A DNA stretch of 64,000 nt from Candidatus Zixiibacteriota bacterium (lineage in GTDB: Bacteria; Zixibacteria; MSB-5A5; GN15; JACZUZ01). The stretch spans positions 124,001 to 188,000 of the forward strand of contig JAJRPM010000004.1 in the NCBI GenBank assembly GCA_024280775.1, written 5' to 3'. This document shows positions 51,559-62,435 of this stretch, piece by piece. Both the position numbers and the translations under genes were made by a program. Under the pieces are notes generated by a model. It worked only from the letters and a program-made list of their open reading frames with translations. It ran no database searches and had not been told where the DNA came from. Numbering within the stretch: position 1 is the stretch's first letter; the number at the start of each line of letters is the position of its first letter.

Positions 51559-54500
51559 CTACTTCAATAGCAACATCTTCTTAGTAGCCGCGAAGGCTCC
51601 AGCTTTCGCTGAGTAGAGATAGACACCTGACGCCACCGAGGCGCCATGCTCATTCTTGCCGTCCCAGTTCACCTGAATAACTCCCGGATCATCTTCGCCG
51701 GTTAGCTTACGCACTGTCTGGCCAAGCATATTGTAAACCGTGATACTCCACGCCGAACGCTGAGGAAGCGAAAGCTCAATCTTCGTCGACGGATTAAACG
51801 GATTCGGATAGTTCTGCGAAAGGGCAAATGTCGTCGGAATAACTTTCTCTGCAATACGACCATTGATAACCTGCCAACCATTGGCATCCGAGAATTCAGC
51901 GCTAACCAGCTTCAATTCACCTTGATAACTTGCGGGAACATTCACTGAAAGCAACGAAGCCTTGCCGCTAGGAATCACCTCACCTTGCGCGGCATCGGGG
52001 CTTTCATAAACCAAAGCCCGAATCATGCCATCCTCAATTCGATAGGCCAAATCCATATTACCAGCGCCGGAGCCAAGCGTGATACTCTCAGGAGGCGCTC
52101 CACTGTAACTGAAGGTCAGGAACGCCGCGCCCAGCGCGATATCCGCATCAGAAGTCACCGCATAGCCGGTTTCGTTTTCAGTGAACAACACTGCTGGCTG
52201 ACGTGTATTGAACGCCAAACGCGGAATTGGCTCAGCGTCACCAATCAGCACCCGAATCAAGTGCACTAAATCAGCAACCGTAAGTGTAGCGCCATCAGCG
52301 TTGATATCCGATGCCGCAGTTTGACCGGCGATGCTGAAAATAAACGCATCCAGCCCAATCACAAAATAATTCGTATAGACCACCGCATCGGCTACCTCAT
52401 ACGCCAAACCATTGAGGTTCAAATCACCGCGAGCGTCAATCTTGTCAGGGTCAATAATACAAACACCACCATTAACAAAATCCACACAACGCGACGGAGT
52501 GTACTTGCCGTCAAGCGGACATGACGCATCCGGTGAACCAACTCCAATCAAACGAGAGCTCTCCGGGAATGCCACATCATCGAATTCATCCCAGACTAAC
52601 TTGTTCTCGGCATTGAATATCCGCGCATCAATAAACAAGTTGTCACCACCTGGATCAGAGAATCCGTTGTCACCGCAGTCAAGCCAGTAGAATGACACAG
52701 GCACAAATTGGTTACCCAGAGATTGGTCATTAGAAATGCGGAACTTCAACCTGGCCAGGACACCCTGAGGCTGGAAAGCCGAGTCAGGCGGATGATTGGC
52801 CCCGTCATTGATATCAGCAATCGCAACTAATCGCAGGAGACCATTCGGACATCCACCGCCGCAATTTGTGAACGGTCCCTGTCTGAAAGTGAAATACTCC
52901 CAATCGGTAACCGCTCCGCCAATCCCAGCGGACAAGAAAGCCAAAGCGCTTTGGTCATAGGAAATCAGCATATCATAGCCACCAATTGGTTCATTGGTCT
53001 CAGCAACAATATCCACATTAACTTCCTGGCCGACTGGCGTGCACTCCGGCCCTACAATCGAGACTGTCAAACAAACCCCGCAATCACTTGTCGGGAACAG
53101 CGTCACAAAGAATGACTCCGTGCGGGTATGACAGCCATCAGTGACTTGTATACAGAACTCATAGACACTATCAGCGCTGGCAGGCAAGAAACATATCTCT
53201 GCGCTATCTCCAGGAAATACTTGAAGTTCACCGGGACCACATATTTTGGTAATAGTAACTGCATCACCTTCTGCATCAGTGGCCAGTATTCCATTTAAGC
53301 ATATCGTAGTAGTGTCATCAGCGCAACGAGCCAGCATCAACCCTTGGGGCAATGTCAATTCAGGAACGCTATTGTTGCGAATATTCACCTCAAAGTGACA
53401 TGAGTCACTACCGCATGAAGTGCTCGCCAGAACATCAAAGACATACAACCCAGCAGTATCAACCGCAAAGGTCACCACTCCATTGTTGTAGGTCCCGAAC
53501 GGCTTAACCTCAACCACCGAACCATTTGTCATAGCGCCTACATTAACACTAAACGAATCAACCTGCCCAACACAAAGCAAAGTATCAATCGGAGCCGGAC
53601 AGGACAATTCAGGTGTCGAAGTAATCTTTACATCCACTGTCACCTGGCAACTTGCATTACCGCAAGGAGCAAAGGCATTCATATCTATCACATAGATCCC
53701 ACTCGTATCCGCGAAGAAACAAAGCTCTCTCGTCGTAGCATTGTAACTTCCGAAACTGACATTGAGCGAATCCACACCTGGAGTAACAGGTATCAATAAA
53801 CATACAGTATCAGGAGCGCAAAGCGAGGCCTGCTGAATTCCCTCAGGACAAACAATACTAGCGGCAATTCCAGTTGTCACATTTACTGCCACCGTATCAG
53901 TATCAAAAAGCCCGCAGGAATCAGTAGCGGTTACAGCAATTCGGAACTGCCCGATAGTCGCAGGCAGGAAGCACACAACCCCGCGAACCGGATCATAGGC
54001 GCCCTGATCAGCAACTACCGAAACAATATTGCCTTCATCATCAGAAAGTTGCACCGGAATACAAATCGAATCAATGGTACATTGGAACACATCTATATCC
54101 TTACCCAATGAAACAACAGGCGCATCATCAAGATCAGTAGTAACTGTAAAGGTACAGGAAGTCTCCGCGCAACTCAGACTGGAAGTAAGAGTGAGCGTCA
54201 TTGTCGTATCACCTGTTATCGGGATACAAACAGTCGAATTCGCAAAGTCTATATATGCCGGAGCAGTAACCGACGGGAACGCCTCTGGGGGTGTCACAGT
54301 AAATGGCAAGCACACCGTATCAGGCGCACAGGCAAACAATGACTGATCTGTAGGACAAGTAATAGTTGGAGTAGTTAGTAGTGTCGCCTTCACAACCAAC
54401 TCACAAGTATCTGCTCCACAATTATTAGCGGCAATCAACTGCACAGTGTATATCCCGCTAGTATCCAGCGCCAAACAAATCGAGTCATTGGCAATCACTG

Positions 54501-57500
54501 ACCCAGCTGAAGCGCTAAGAACAGCGCTCTGAGGCCCAACTTCAACAGCGAAACACTGTGTCACAGGCTCGCAGAACTCAACACTAACTGTGTCCTGACA
54601 AACAATCACCGGCGAAACATCAGCAGTCACCGTAACCGTGAAACTATCAACTGCGCTAATTCCGCAAGAATCTGTAACCCGAGTCCACAGTTGATACACA
54701 CCGGCAGTATCCGGGGTAAAGCAGATTGAACTGCTAAGAGTGTCAAAGCTCGCAAATGACGGTGTCTCGTATGCGACAATACCGCCACGTACATCATTTG
54801 CATCAACAGTCCGACAAATCTCCACTGTCCCGATATCGCAAATGAACACTGAGGTATCAGGAAGAGCCACGATAGTCGGAGGAGCGTTGAGTTCAACGTT
54901 AACTTCAAACACACAAGTATCAGAGCCACATTCTGAAGTAGCGACTGTAGTGATCGTATACAGTCCCGCTGTGTCCGCGTTGAATGACACCATACCGGCG
55001 TCATAACTTCCAACCGGACTAACAGTGACTATAGCGCCACCGGTAATTACTCCGACAGGACGACGCACCAATCCTGGGGCGCATAGGAATTCACTTGAAG
55101 GAGGCGGACAGGTAAATGCCGGCTGTCCGCCGATTACCACATTGAATACCACATTACAGCTATCAGTCCCGCAACCGCTACCGGCAGAAAGCGCCACTTC
55201 ATATACACCAGAAGTATCTGCGAAGAAACACAATTGGCCGTTGGCGTATGTTCCAAATGATGCGCTAACCACAGAACTCGCCGGTGACACATCAATTATC
55301 TGGCAGACAGTATCCGCGCCGCAAAGCATTACATCAATAGTATCCGGAGGACAGGCAATAGTAGCCTGAGGAACAATCTGCGGAGTAATCCAGGTGGTAT
55401 CAGCTCCAACAGCGCCACAGCTATCAGTAGCCACAATAATCACTGCGATAGAACCGGTATCAATCGGGGTCAAACACACCGTTCCGGTGATCGGATCATA
55501 AGAGCCATAAGGCAAAACCCGAACATCAAGTAAATCATATTCCGCATCTGAAATCCCAACCGGGATACAAACCTCCGTCAATCCGCAACCACTAACTGTA
55601 GTGTCGACACCAGCAACAACCACTGGAGCGCTATTGATTCGAACATCAACTACGATAGTTTTCTGTACAAACATTCCGCACGAATCAATAACCGTCACAG
55701 TAACCGGTGTCCTGCCGCTAACTCCCGCCGTGAAACAAATCGAACCAGTAGTCTCATCATAACGCGCCCCACCGGAGGTGGTAATAGCCATCACATTACC
55801 ATCAGTGTCAATTATATCAATGGGCACACAAACCTCGCCCGGAGCGCAAAGCAAAGCAATTGAATCCACCGGATCAGAAATCACCGGCGGCGAATTAACT
55901 ATCACAGAAACCACAACTGTATCAGCGGCAACCATACCGCAGGAATCGACGGCAGTAGTTATAATAGAATACTCACCTCCGGCATTCGAGGGAGTAAAGC
56001 ACACAGTTCCCGCTAGTTCATCATAAACACCGTAGTTCACACCCACCGAGAACAGGTTTCCATCATCATCGCGAGCGTCAACCGGCAAACATATCTCTTC
56101 AGCGCTACAGAGAAATACCGAAGTGTCAACCGGAGCAACAACTACCGGCGCACGATTGACCACCGCATTGACATAGATGGAATCGACATCACTTGCGCCG
56201 CAATTATCCACGCCGGTAACTGTAAAGAGATATAGTCCGGTAGTGTCAATACTAACACAAACTTTTCCAGTAATCGGATTGTAAGAGCCAAAAGGCGCAA
56301 CCTGCACACCAGCAAGGTTGTAGTCTGCATCGGAGATACCAACCGAAAAACAAACATCCTGAGGTTCGCAAAGCAATGCCGCGATATCAGGAGCCGTAAT
56401 CACCAACGGATTAGAGTTCATAGTCACATTGGCGATAAACGAACAAGTGTCCACAAAACAGCCATTGGTGACAATCATCTCAATCTCTTTCACCACTGAA
56501 CAATTGGTGAAGAAATAGATTTCATCATTTATCGCATCATAACCCACCGAAGGCTGGGTGATAACCACTTCAGCTCCAGCAGGAACATTCAAACCGCCGA
56601 AACGCAAGGTATCGGGCTGGCAGATAAATATCGAAGTGTCAACAGGGCAATTCAAAGTAAAGTCAGCGCCTATATTGACTATGACAACTATAGTATCGCT
56701 GGCGACTGCCCCGCAGGAATCAGCAACATTGACAATCAAAGTAAATGCGCCATCATTTTGTGGAGTAAAACAAACCTCACGAGCTTGGGAATTCCATGTT
56801 CCCCCCACAGCGGTTACAGAGGCAATATTGCCGTCAACGTCCCCATAAGTCACAGGCACACACACTTCAGTAGTTACACACTGCAAATCCAGCGTATCAC
56901 TAGCAAACGATGCTGTCGGAGGCGTATTGCCGATTACGGTAACGACTGTCGTATCTGCGGAAACCAATCCGCAACTATCTGTAGCGGTCAACACAATGTT
57001 GTATGTCCCAGAAGTATCGGGGTCAAAACAGATCTCACCATTATTGTAGAAGATGCTTGTTCCACCGCTAGCGACGACAGAAACGATATTGCTGTCAATA
57101 TCAGAAACTCCAAACGGCAAACAAACCGTCGTACCACCACAACCTAGAATAGTAGTGTCAGCGGCGGCGACTACCACCGGCGCGCTGTTGAGATCAATAA
57201 TAGCGATTGTCGTATCTGAGGTTAGGGCCCCACAGGAGTCTAGAGCATTTATCACTATGATATATGTACCGGAGGTATCAGGTATGAAACAGATTTCATT
57301 ACCTCTATCGATAGCCCCTATTACAGTCACCGACTGCAAATTATCATCCTGTACCGAATAGCCAAAACAAAGTTCAACTGGAGCGCAAAGTGAAGTGTCG
57401 CAAAGTTTTTTACTCATTACCAACGGCGCTTCATTTAGGGTGATATACAAATTCACAGTATCGCTAACAATCAATCCACAGGAATCAGTCGCTGTGGCTA

Positions 57501-60500
57501 TGATAGTCTGCTGACCCGATGCGCTAACAAACGCGCATATCTGCCCGTTGCTGTACACACCACCGACAACATCAATCGTGGCGAGATTATTATCTATATC
57601 GAAGATGCTAGCCGAGAAACAAATCGAATCCGGCGCACATAACGTCAACGACTGATCAGCCCTCAAGTCCACTACCGGAACGCTATTCTTCAGGACAGTG
57701 ACGATAGTAGTGTCATAAGCTGTTAACCCGCAAGAATCAGTGACCGAAAGCGCAATCAAATACTCTCCTGCGCTATTTGCCCCGAAGCACACCGTGTCAT
57801 TAGTGATATAACCGATATTTGTAGTTATCGAAGCAATATTGCTATCGATGTCACTTGCGCCGAAGTGGAAAAACAATTTCTCATTATCGCAGATGAACAC
57901 AGTCGTGTCATTCGGCCCGCTCAATGTCGGAGCGCTATTGAAGACCACTCTCACACGGAACGAGCAACTATCAGCCCCGCAGGCTGTCTGCGCCACCACA
58001 CCAATATCATACACACCCGAAGTGTCAGCGACAAAACTCACAAATCCATTCTGATACTGACCGATTGGAGATACGACAACCTCCGCAGAACCAGCCATCA
58101 AACCCACCGGCGTAACAATCACCGCTCCCGAATCACACACAAATACAGAAGTATCCACCGGACAAGTCAAAGTCGCGGCTTCGCCCACCGTCACAGCAAA
58201 GACAATTGTGCAACTATCAACGCCGCAACTAGTCCCGGCGCTAACAGCAATTTCATAGGTTCCACTGGTATCAGCGGTAAAGCTCAACACACCGTTGCTG
58301 ATTGTCCCGAACGACGATGTCAAATCCGCATTCGACGGACTAAACGTCAGGGCATAATTAACCTGATTCGGTCCGCACACTGTCATTGCCACCGGAACGA
58401 CTGGACAACTCAAAGCCGGAATAACGCCGGATGTAACTGTAACAGATATCGTATCAACACTGGTAGCGCCACAATCATCAGTGGCTACTACAATTTCTTC
58501 AAAGACTCCCTCACGCGCCGGCGTAAAGCAAATTGATTTCGTATTTGGATTGTAATATCCAATCGAGGGAACGACACTCACGATGTTTGCATTGCCTGCT
58601 ATCGACGGAATCGAAACCGGAAGACAAATCTCAGCTAATGAACATTGGAATATTGTAGTGTCAGCGCCAAGGGTAATCTGAGGAGCTTGATTGAAATCAA
58701 TAGTGATAATTGCCGTATCGCTGGCAACCGCGCCACAATCGTCGATCACTGACCCGATTACGGTATATACTCCAGCAGTATCTGGAGTGAAACAAATCAA
58801 GCGCCCCAACAAATCATACTGGCCGATATTCGGAGTAATCACCGGAACAGGACCATCAATATCACTTGAGACAAAGGAAACACAAATTTGTTGCGGCCCG
58901 CAAAGTTGCAAACTCAAATCAGCCCCGGCAACAACCTCGGGAGCCTGATTGACAACTGCATTGATAACCAAAGTATCGCTGGAACTAGCGCCACAATCAT
59001 CTGTCACAGTCACTACCGTCACATAGGTTCCGGTAGTGTCAACACTCTGACATACAACCCCTTGAATCTTATCATAGACACCGCCATTACTGACGGTTAC
59101 TGTAGTATTCCCATAATCCAAATCCGAAATACCTACCGGCAGGCAAATAGTAGCCGGTGCGCAAATCGTAGTATCCAACACCGGAGCCGCTATCACCAGA
59201 GGCGCTGAATTCATCGTAACATTCACATTGAAGGTACACGTGTCAGTTTGGCAGCCATTGCTGACAATGGCGGTGAGCTTCTTATTAACACTGCAATTAG
59301 TGAAGAAACAAATCGTCCCGGTGGAATCGTTATAGTAGGCCGTCTTGGGAAATATCTCCACTGTGACATCTGGCGGAAAAACTCCAAACGGAACACATAC
59401 ATCACCTGTGTCACAAACAAATATATTTGTATCAACTGGGCAGTTCACCGGAGCAAACACGGATTCGCTGACTGTTACAACAATAGTGTCGCTGGCGCTG
59501 AGTCCGCAAGAATCAGTGGCGGTGACAATAGCGGTGAAATCTCCAGGCCCGCTGGCGGCAAAACACAAATCGCCAGTCATCGGATCAATGGTTCCAAGTG
59601 TAGTAGTAATCGAAAGAATGTCGTTATCCACATCAGTGACAGTCAGGGGAACGCATATATCCTGCAAACCACAACCAGCAACAGAATAGTCCCCCGGAAG
59701 TGTAACTACCGGAGCATTCCCAGGTAACACTAGAACGCGAATAGTATCAGTTGGAATCTCATTGGCGTACATCTGCGGATTACTACGAATACAACTATCG
59801 GTAATCTGAAACACAAATTCAAATACTGTCGGCGCGCTCAAAGTCCCCGGCGCAAAACAGGCAACTCCGGAGGTATCAGTAGTCATAGAGAATGAGCCCC
59901 CGCCGCCAATCTGAGTTATTTCAACTCTGTCGCCAAAATTAGGATCAGAACCAGCGACGATAAAGCACAGTGTGTCAACACCGCAGGCGCTAAGCGTATC
60001 GGTGTAACTAAATAACTGCGGCGGATCATTCAATGCAACCAACAGACAAATCTGTTGCTCATCAAAACTACAATCATCACTAGCTCTTACAGTAAAGCAA
60101 TACACTCCGCTAGTATCAGCGGTAAAGGTAATCAAACCACTCTGGTCAATTGTTCCGGCTCCGCCAGTCAATGACCAGACAATAGCGTCAAAGTCACCAT
60201 CAAAGGCCGTAACTTGATGCGAAATCGTCCCGCCACCTAGACAAGACTGGTAGCTACGCTCATTAACCATAATCACCGGAGCGGTGTTTATCAGCACATC
60301 GACATTGGTAATGCAAGTGTCAGCTTTGCCGTCAGGCCCCAAACAAACAAGTTCAAAAGTGTACAAACCAGAAGTATCAGCGAAAAAGCAAACGCTATCG
60401 CCACTGAAGGTACCGTAGTTAACAGTGTTGGTGTAACCTGGTTTCGTTGTCGCGACAAATGAAGTCAAACAAACTTCCTGTGGCTCGCAAATGACTATTG

Positions 60501-61422
60501 CAGTGTCAGTCGGACATGAAATCTGAACTGGTGGCGAGCAGGCCAACGAATCAATTGTGAACGGATGACAGTCACTCGATGCTCCCAAAACCAAACACGA
60601 GTCATTCGCGGTAATCTCAGCGCAAGCGCTTGTATTCCGCTCCAAGCACGGGCCAAAAGGCTCTTCGCCCAGGAAGCGGGCTTGAATCGTGTAGCCCCCG
60701 TCAGCGGTAGGAAGCGCCAGTCGTACGCAGGCGGCTCCTCCCACACTTGTAACAACCGTGTCCTCGCTACTGGCAGAAGAACCCGAACCGCAATCTCCAG
60801 AATTGATAGAAACAATAACACTGCGTCCGGCCAAACCAATAGAGCCGCCATTAGGACAATACACAGCGAGATTGACACAAATATCAATAGAATCCCCCAC
60901 AACCGTGGAACAAATCGAAGTGTCAAGAGCAGGCGAAGTGATATTGAGAAAAGTATTGGCGTTGATGAAACTTGTTTGTGCGCTAAGTCCCGAAACCGAG
61001 CCTGAGGCGCTGACTATCAACTGGTCGCCTATAGCATTGTCATAAGGCAAAGCCCAGGAAGTCAGGAACTTGCCATTGCTATCGGCAAACACCGTCCAGG
61101 GGAAATGTCCAACACCTGCGGTCGGGTCTAATGCGTCGCGCAAAACCTGAACAGTAACGCTCTCACCCGGCTGAAAATTCACACCATTGATTTCAACTGT
61201 TGAACCGGGCATATAGTCCATTCTATCGGTGGAAACAGCCGCCAACGATGCAACAACTGTAGTAGCGCTGGTGTCAGTAATCTGGTTGGTGGTCGATCCG
61301 GACTTTTGCGCAAAGACCGCGCCACCAAAGCCCAACGAAAAAGTGACCGACAATATCCCCAACAACAAAAGCCGCATAGCCAGGGATTGCCTAAGGCTCC
61401 CATCAAGATGCTTTCTTGACAT
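51559..61422 (-). CDS. Giant secreted Cys-repeat protein with cohesin-like, dockerin-like and C-terminal sorting domains
   Basis: About 3,287 residues from ATG 61422 (MSRKHLDGS), which has GGAG 5 nt upstream; the track start at 61509 is less likely. A signal peptide ends near GGAVFAQ. After an N-terminal beta region come about 28 repeats of ~80-90 residues with the pattern 'C.P.evC.p....D.....sv....G.yd...g.vCF..DTSG.Y...v.atDSCG...sDT..v.V'. Two variants alternate: one ending TDSCGxxxxDT, the other opening CPVDTS and ending CGxDSC. Near the C-terminus lie a cohesin-like domain (VNVDIVAETNEPIGGYDMLISYDQSALAF), a dockerin-like pair (RGDLNLNGLAYEVADAV and SDINADGATLTVADLV) and a FlgD-like sorting tail (FALSQNYPNPFNPSTKIEL). 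It is probably a surface adhesin or scaffold. Confidence 0.9.
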   Translation of the reverse strand: MSRKHLDGSLRQSLAMRLLLLGILSVTFSLGFGGAVFAQKSGSTTNQITDTSATTVVASLAAVSTDRMDYMPGSTVEINGVNFQPGESVTVQVLRDALDPTAGVGHFPWTVFADSNGKFLTSWALPYDNAIGDQLIVSASGSVSGLSAQTSFINANTFLNITSPALDTSICSTVVGDSIDICVNLAVYCPNGGSIGLAGRSVIVSINSGDCGSGSSASSEDTVVTSVGGAACVRLALPTADGGYTIQARFLGEEPFGPCLERNTSACAEITANDSCLVLGASSDCHPFTIDSLACSPPVQISCPTDTAIVICEPQEVCLTSFVATTKPGYTNTVNYGTFSGDSVCFFADTSGLYTFELVCLGPDGKADTCITNVDVLINTAPVIMVNERSYQSCLGGGTISHQVTAFDGDFDAIVWSLTGGAGTIDQSGLITFTADTSGVYCFTVRASDDCSFDEQQICLLVALNDPPQLFSYTDTLSACGVDTLCFIVAGSDPNFGDRVEITQIGGGGSFSMTTDTSGVACFAPGTLSAPTVFEFVFQITDSCIRSNPQMYANEIPTDTIRVLVLPGNAPVVTLPGDYSVAGCGLQDICVPLTVTDVDNDILSITTTLGTIDPMTGDLCFAASGPGDFTAIVTATDSCGLSASDTIVVTVSESVFAPVNCPVDTNIFVCDTGDVCVPFGVFPPDVTVEIFPKTAYYNDSTGTICFFTNCSVNKKLTAIVSNGCQTDTCTFNVNVTMNSAPLVIAAPVLDTTICAPATICLPVGISDLDYGNTTVTVSNGGVYDKIQGVVCQSVDTTGTYVTVVTVTDDCGASSSDTLVINAVVNQAPEVVAGADLSLQLCGPQQICVSFVSSDIDGPVPVITPNIGQYDLLGRLICFTPDTAGVYTVIGSVIDDCGAVASDTAIITIDFNQAPQITLGADTTIFQCSLAEICLPVSIPSIAGNANIVSVVPSIGYYNPNTKSICFTPAREGVFEEIVVATDDCGATSVDTISVTVTSGVIPALSCPVVPVAMTVCGPNQVNYALTFSPSNADLTSSFGTISNGVLSFTADTSGTYEIAVSAGTSCGVDSCTIVFAVTVGEAATLTCPVDTSVFVCDSGAVIVTPVGLMAGSAEVVVSPIGQYQNGFVSFVADTSGVYDIGVVAQTACGADSCSFRVRVVFNSAPTLSGPNDTTVFICDNEKLFFHFGASDIDSNIASITTNIGYITNDTVCFGANSAGEYLIALSVTDSCGLTAYDTTIVTVLKNSVPVVDLRADQSLTLCAPDSICFSASIFDIDNNLATIDVVGGVYSNGQICAFVSASGQQTIIATATDSCGLIVSDTVNLYITLNEAPLVMSKKLCDTSLCAPVELCFGYSVQDDNLQSVTVIGAIDRGNEICFIPDTSGTYIIVINALDSCGALTSDTTIAIIDLNSAPVVVAAADTTILGCGGTTVCLPFGVSDIDSNIVSVVASGGTSIFYNNGEICFDPDTSGTYNIVLTATDSCGLVSADTTVVTVIGNTPPTASFASDTLDLQCVTTEVCVPVTYGDVDGNIASVTAVGGTWNSQAREVCFTPQNDGAFTLIVNVADSCGAVASDTIVVIVNIGADFTLNCPVDTSIFICQPDTLRFGGLNVPAGAEVVITQPSVGYDAINDEIYFFTNCSVVKEIEMIVTNGCFVDTCSFIANVTMNSNPLVITAPDIAALLCEPQDVCFSVGISDADYNLAGVQVAPFGSYNPITGKVCVSIDTTGLYLFTVTGVDNCGASDVDSIYVNAVVNRAPVVVAPVDTSVFLCSAEEICLPVDARDDDGNLFSVGVNYGVYDELAGTVCFTPSNAGGEYSIITTAVDSCGMVAADTVVVSVIVNSPPVISDPVDSIALLCAPGEVCVPIDIIDTDGNVMAITTSGGARYDETTGSICFTAGVSGRTPVTVTVIDSCGMFVQKTIVVDVRINSAPVVVAGVDTTVSGCGLTEVCIPVGISDAEYDLLDVRVLPYGSYDPITGTVCLTPIDTGSIAVIIVATDSCGAVGADTTWITPQIVPQATIACPPDTIDVMLCGADTVCQIIDVSPASSVVSASFGTYANGQLCFFADTSGVYEVALSAGSGCGTDSCNVVFNVVIGGQPAFTCPPPSSEFLCAPGLVRRPVGVITGGAIVTVSPVGSYDAGMVSFNADTAGLYTITTVATSECGSDTCVFEVNVELNAPPTIVALPDTSVFICDIGTVEICRTVDANDVRGGIVAYETPSFASFDTLSSSICFTPDTAGVYQLWTRVTDSCGISAVDSFTVTVTADVSPVIVCQDTVSVEFCEPVTQCFAVEVGPQSAVLSASAGSVIANDSICLALDTSGIYTVQLIAANNCGADTCELVVKATLLTTPTITCPTDQSLFACAPDTVCLPFTVTPPEAFPSVTAPAYIDFANSTVCIPITGDTTMTLTLTSSLSCAETSCTFTVTTDLDDAPVVSLGKDIDVFQCTIDSICIPVQLSDDEGNIVSVVADQGAYDPVRGVVCFLPATIGQFRIAVTATDSCGLFDTDTVAVNVTTGIAASIVCPEGIQQASLCAPDTVCLLIPVTPGVDSLNVSFGSYNATTRELCFFADTSGIYVIDMNAFAPCGNASCQVTVDVKITSTPELSCPAPIDTLLCVGQVDSFSVNVGAMTNGSVVEVKPFGTYNNGVVTFAVDTAGLYVFDVLASTSCGSDSCHFEVNIRNNSVPELTLPQGLMLARCADDTTTICLNGILATDAEGDAVTITKICGPGELQVFPGDSAEICFLPASADSVYEFCIQVTDGCHTRTESFFVTLFPTSDCGVCLTVSIVGPECTPVGQEVNVDIVAETNEPIGGYDMLISYDQSALAFLSAGIGGAVTDWEYFTFRQGPFTNCGGGCPNGLLRLVAIADINDGANHPPDSAFQPQGVLARLKFRISNDQSLGNQFVPVSFYWLDCGDNGFSDPGGDNLFIDARIFNAENKLVWDEFDDVAFPESSRLIGVGSPDASCPLDGKYTPSRCVDFVNGGVCIIDPDKIDARGDLNLNGLAYEVADAVVYTNYFVIGLDAFIFSIAGQTAASDINADGATLTVADLVHLIRVLIGDAEPIPRLAFNTRQPAVLFTENETGYAVTSDADIALGAAFLTFSYSGAPPESITLGSGAGNMDLAYRIEDGMIRALVYESPDAAQGEVIPSGKASLLSVNVPASYQGELKLVSAEFSDANGWQVINGRIAEKVIPTTFALSQNYPNPFNPSTKIELSLPQRSAWSITVYNMLGQTVRKLTGEDDPGVIQVNWDGKNEHGASVASGVYLYSAKAGAFAATKKMLLLK

Positions 61423-62435
61423 TGTCACTCCAGACTTGATATGACTTCTTGAATTTAGATAGTCCACTAAAGACTTCATCCACAGCGCTCCCTGATGTGT
61501 ATTCCGCAAAATTCGTTCAAACTAAAACCCAAGCTCTTCAACTCAGAAACTGCGACAATTGCAAAACAACGGTAATCAAAGAGGCCGGTGTAGCTAATAT
61601 ATCGAGGGGACATTTCCTGATTTCCAGACCAATCCGCAATTCCGCACCAGCTATTTGAAGCTAACGCATTTTTTGCGGTTGTATTCTGGTATATATGATG
61701 ACTAACAGCTGTCTTCGTAAGGGCGAAGTAATTGACGTAAGAGTCCATCTGGACAGTGTTTAATATACCATATTTCATGCTCTCGTCAATGCCAATCTCT
61801 CTGCGCCAAACAGGAATAGAATCCATTGGAATATCCGTTGAAGTAATAATTGAAGTATCCACTGAATTATCCATTGAGACCGTATCCCTTTCGCCAACTA
61901 ATGCGCAATAGCATGCATAATTGGCATCTGGATTCAGGATTATATTCGCTGGTTTTCGTTCGTCTCTCAAAAGGCAATCTCTTGTCTTACAGCACATTAC
62001 AAACCGGGTATCATCCCCCGGGGCATTTCAACTTACCCCGAACAATATGAACTACTGCCAATATCCGCAAAATCTGTGCGAACATTCCCCTCCAATGCCT
62101 CGTAATTGAAAACGAATGACTACTAGTCTTTCGCAAAGCGCTAGTCAAAGAGAATCAGAAAAGTCAATTGGGCCAACTATTTGCCCACAATTGAATCGAC
62201 ATTACAGGACAATCGAATTGTTGTCATCAAGTATCAACAACCGCCATTGTCCATAATCTGCCAGAAAGAAGCCCAACAAAATCCAGATTCCTGCGTTAAT
62301 AAAACAAGATGGGCCTCAGTTCGCCCCAATTTACTTATATTGTCTTTAGTATCAAGTTCCTTCAATCATGGAACTAGTCAATCAATCGGATATGAATAAA
62401 CAACTGGAATCCGCAAAAGGAACCAAGGAGAAACA
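61423..62435. other. Divergent intergenic region
   Basis: About 1 kb between the divergent starts of the giant protein and the anchor-B protein. It must hold both promoters, which I could not locate. The 173-codon ORF at 61476-61997 is the only long one and is listed separately with low confidence. Confidence 0.45.
61476..61997 (-). CDS. Doubtful ORF upstream of the giant protein gene
   Basis: 173 residues with no recognised motif, signal peptide or ribosome site. Composition is not obviously random (a Ser/Thr/Asp-rich piece, DTVSMDNSVDTSIITSTD), and it runs in the same direction as the giant gene, so a remnant or fast-evolving gene is possible. I would not annotate it without homologues. 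Confidence 0.15.
   Translation of the reverse strand: MCCKTRDCLLRDERKPANIILNPDANYACYCALVGERDTVSMDNSVDTSIITSTDIPMDSIPVWRREIGIDESMKYGILNTVQMDSYVNYFALTKTAVSHHIYQNTTAKNALASNSWCGIADWSGNQEMSPRYISYTGLFDYRCFAIVAVSELKSLGFSLNEFCGIHIRERCG

Noticed and set aside
57865-58536. 223-codon plus-strand ORF antisense to the giant protein gene
   Set aside because: It mirrors the repeat-rich gene; His/Thr/Arg-rich low-complexity translation is typical of an antisense shadow.
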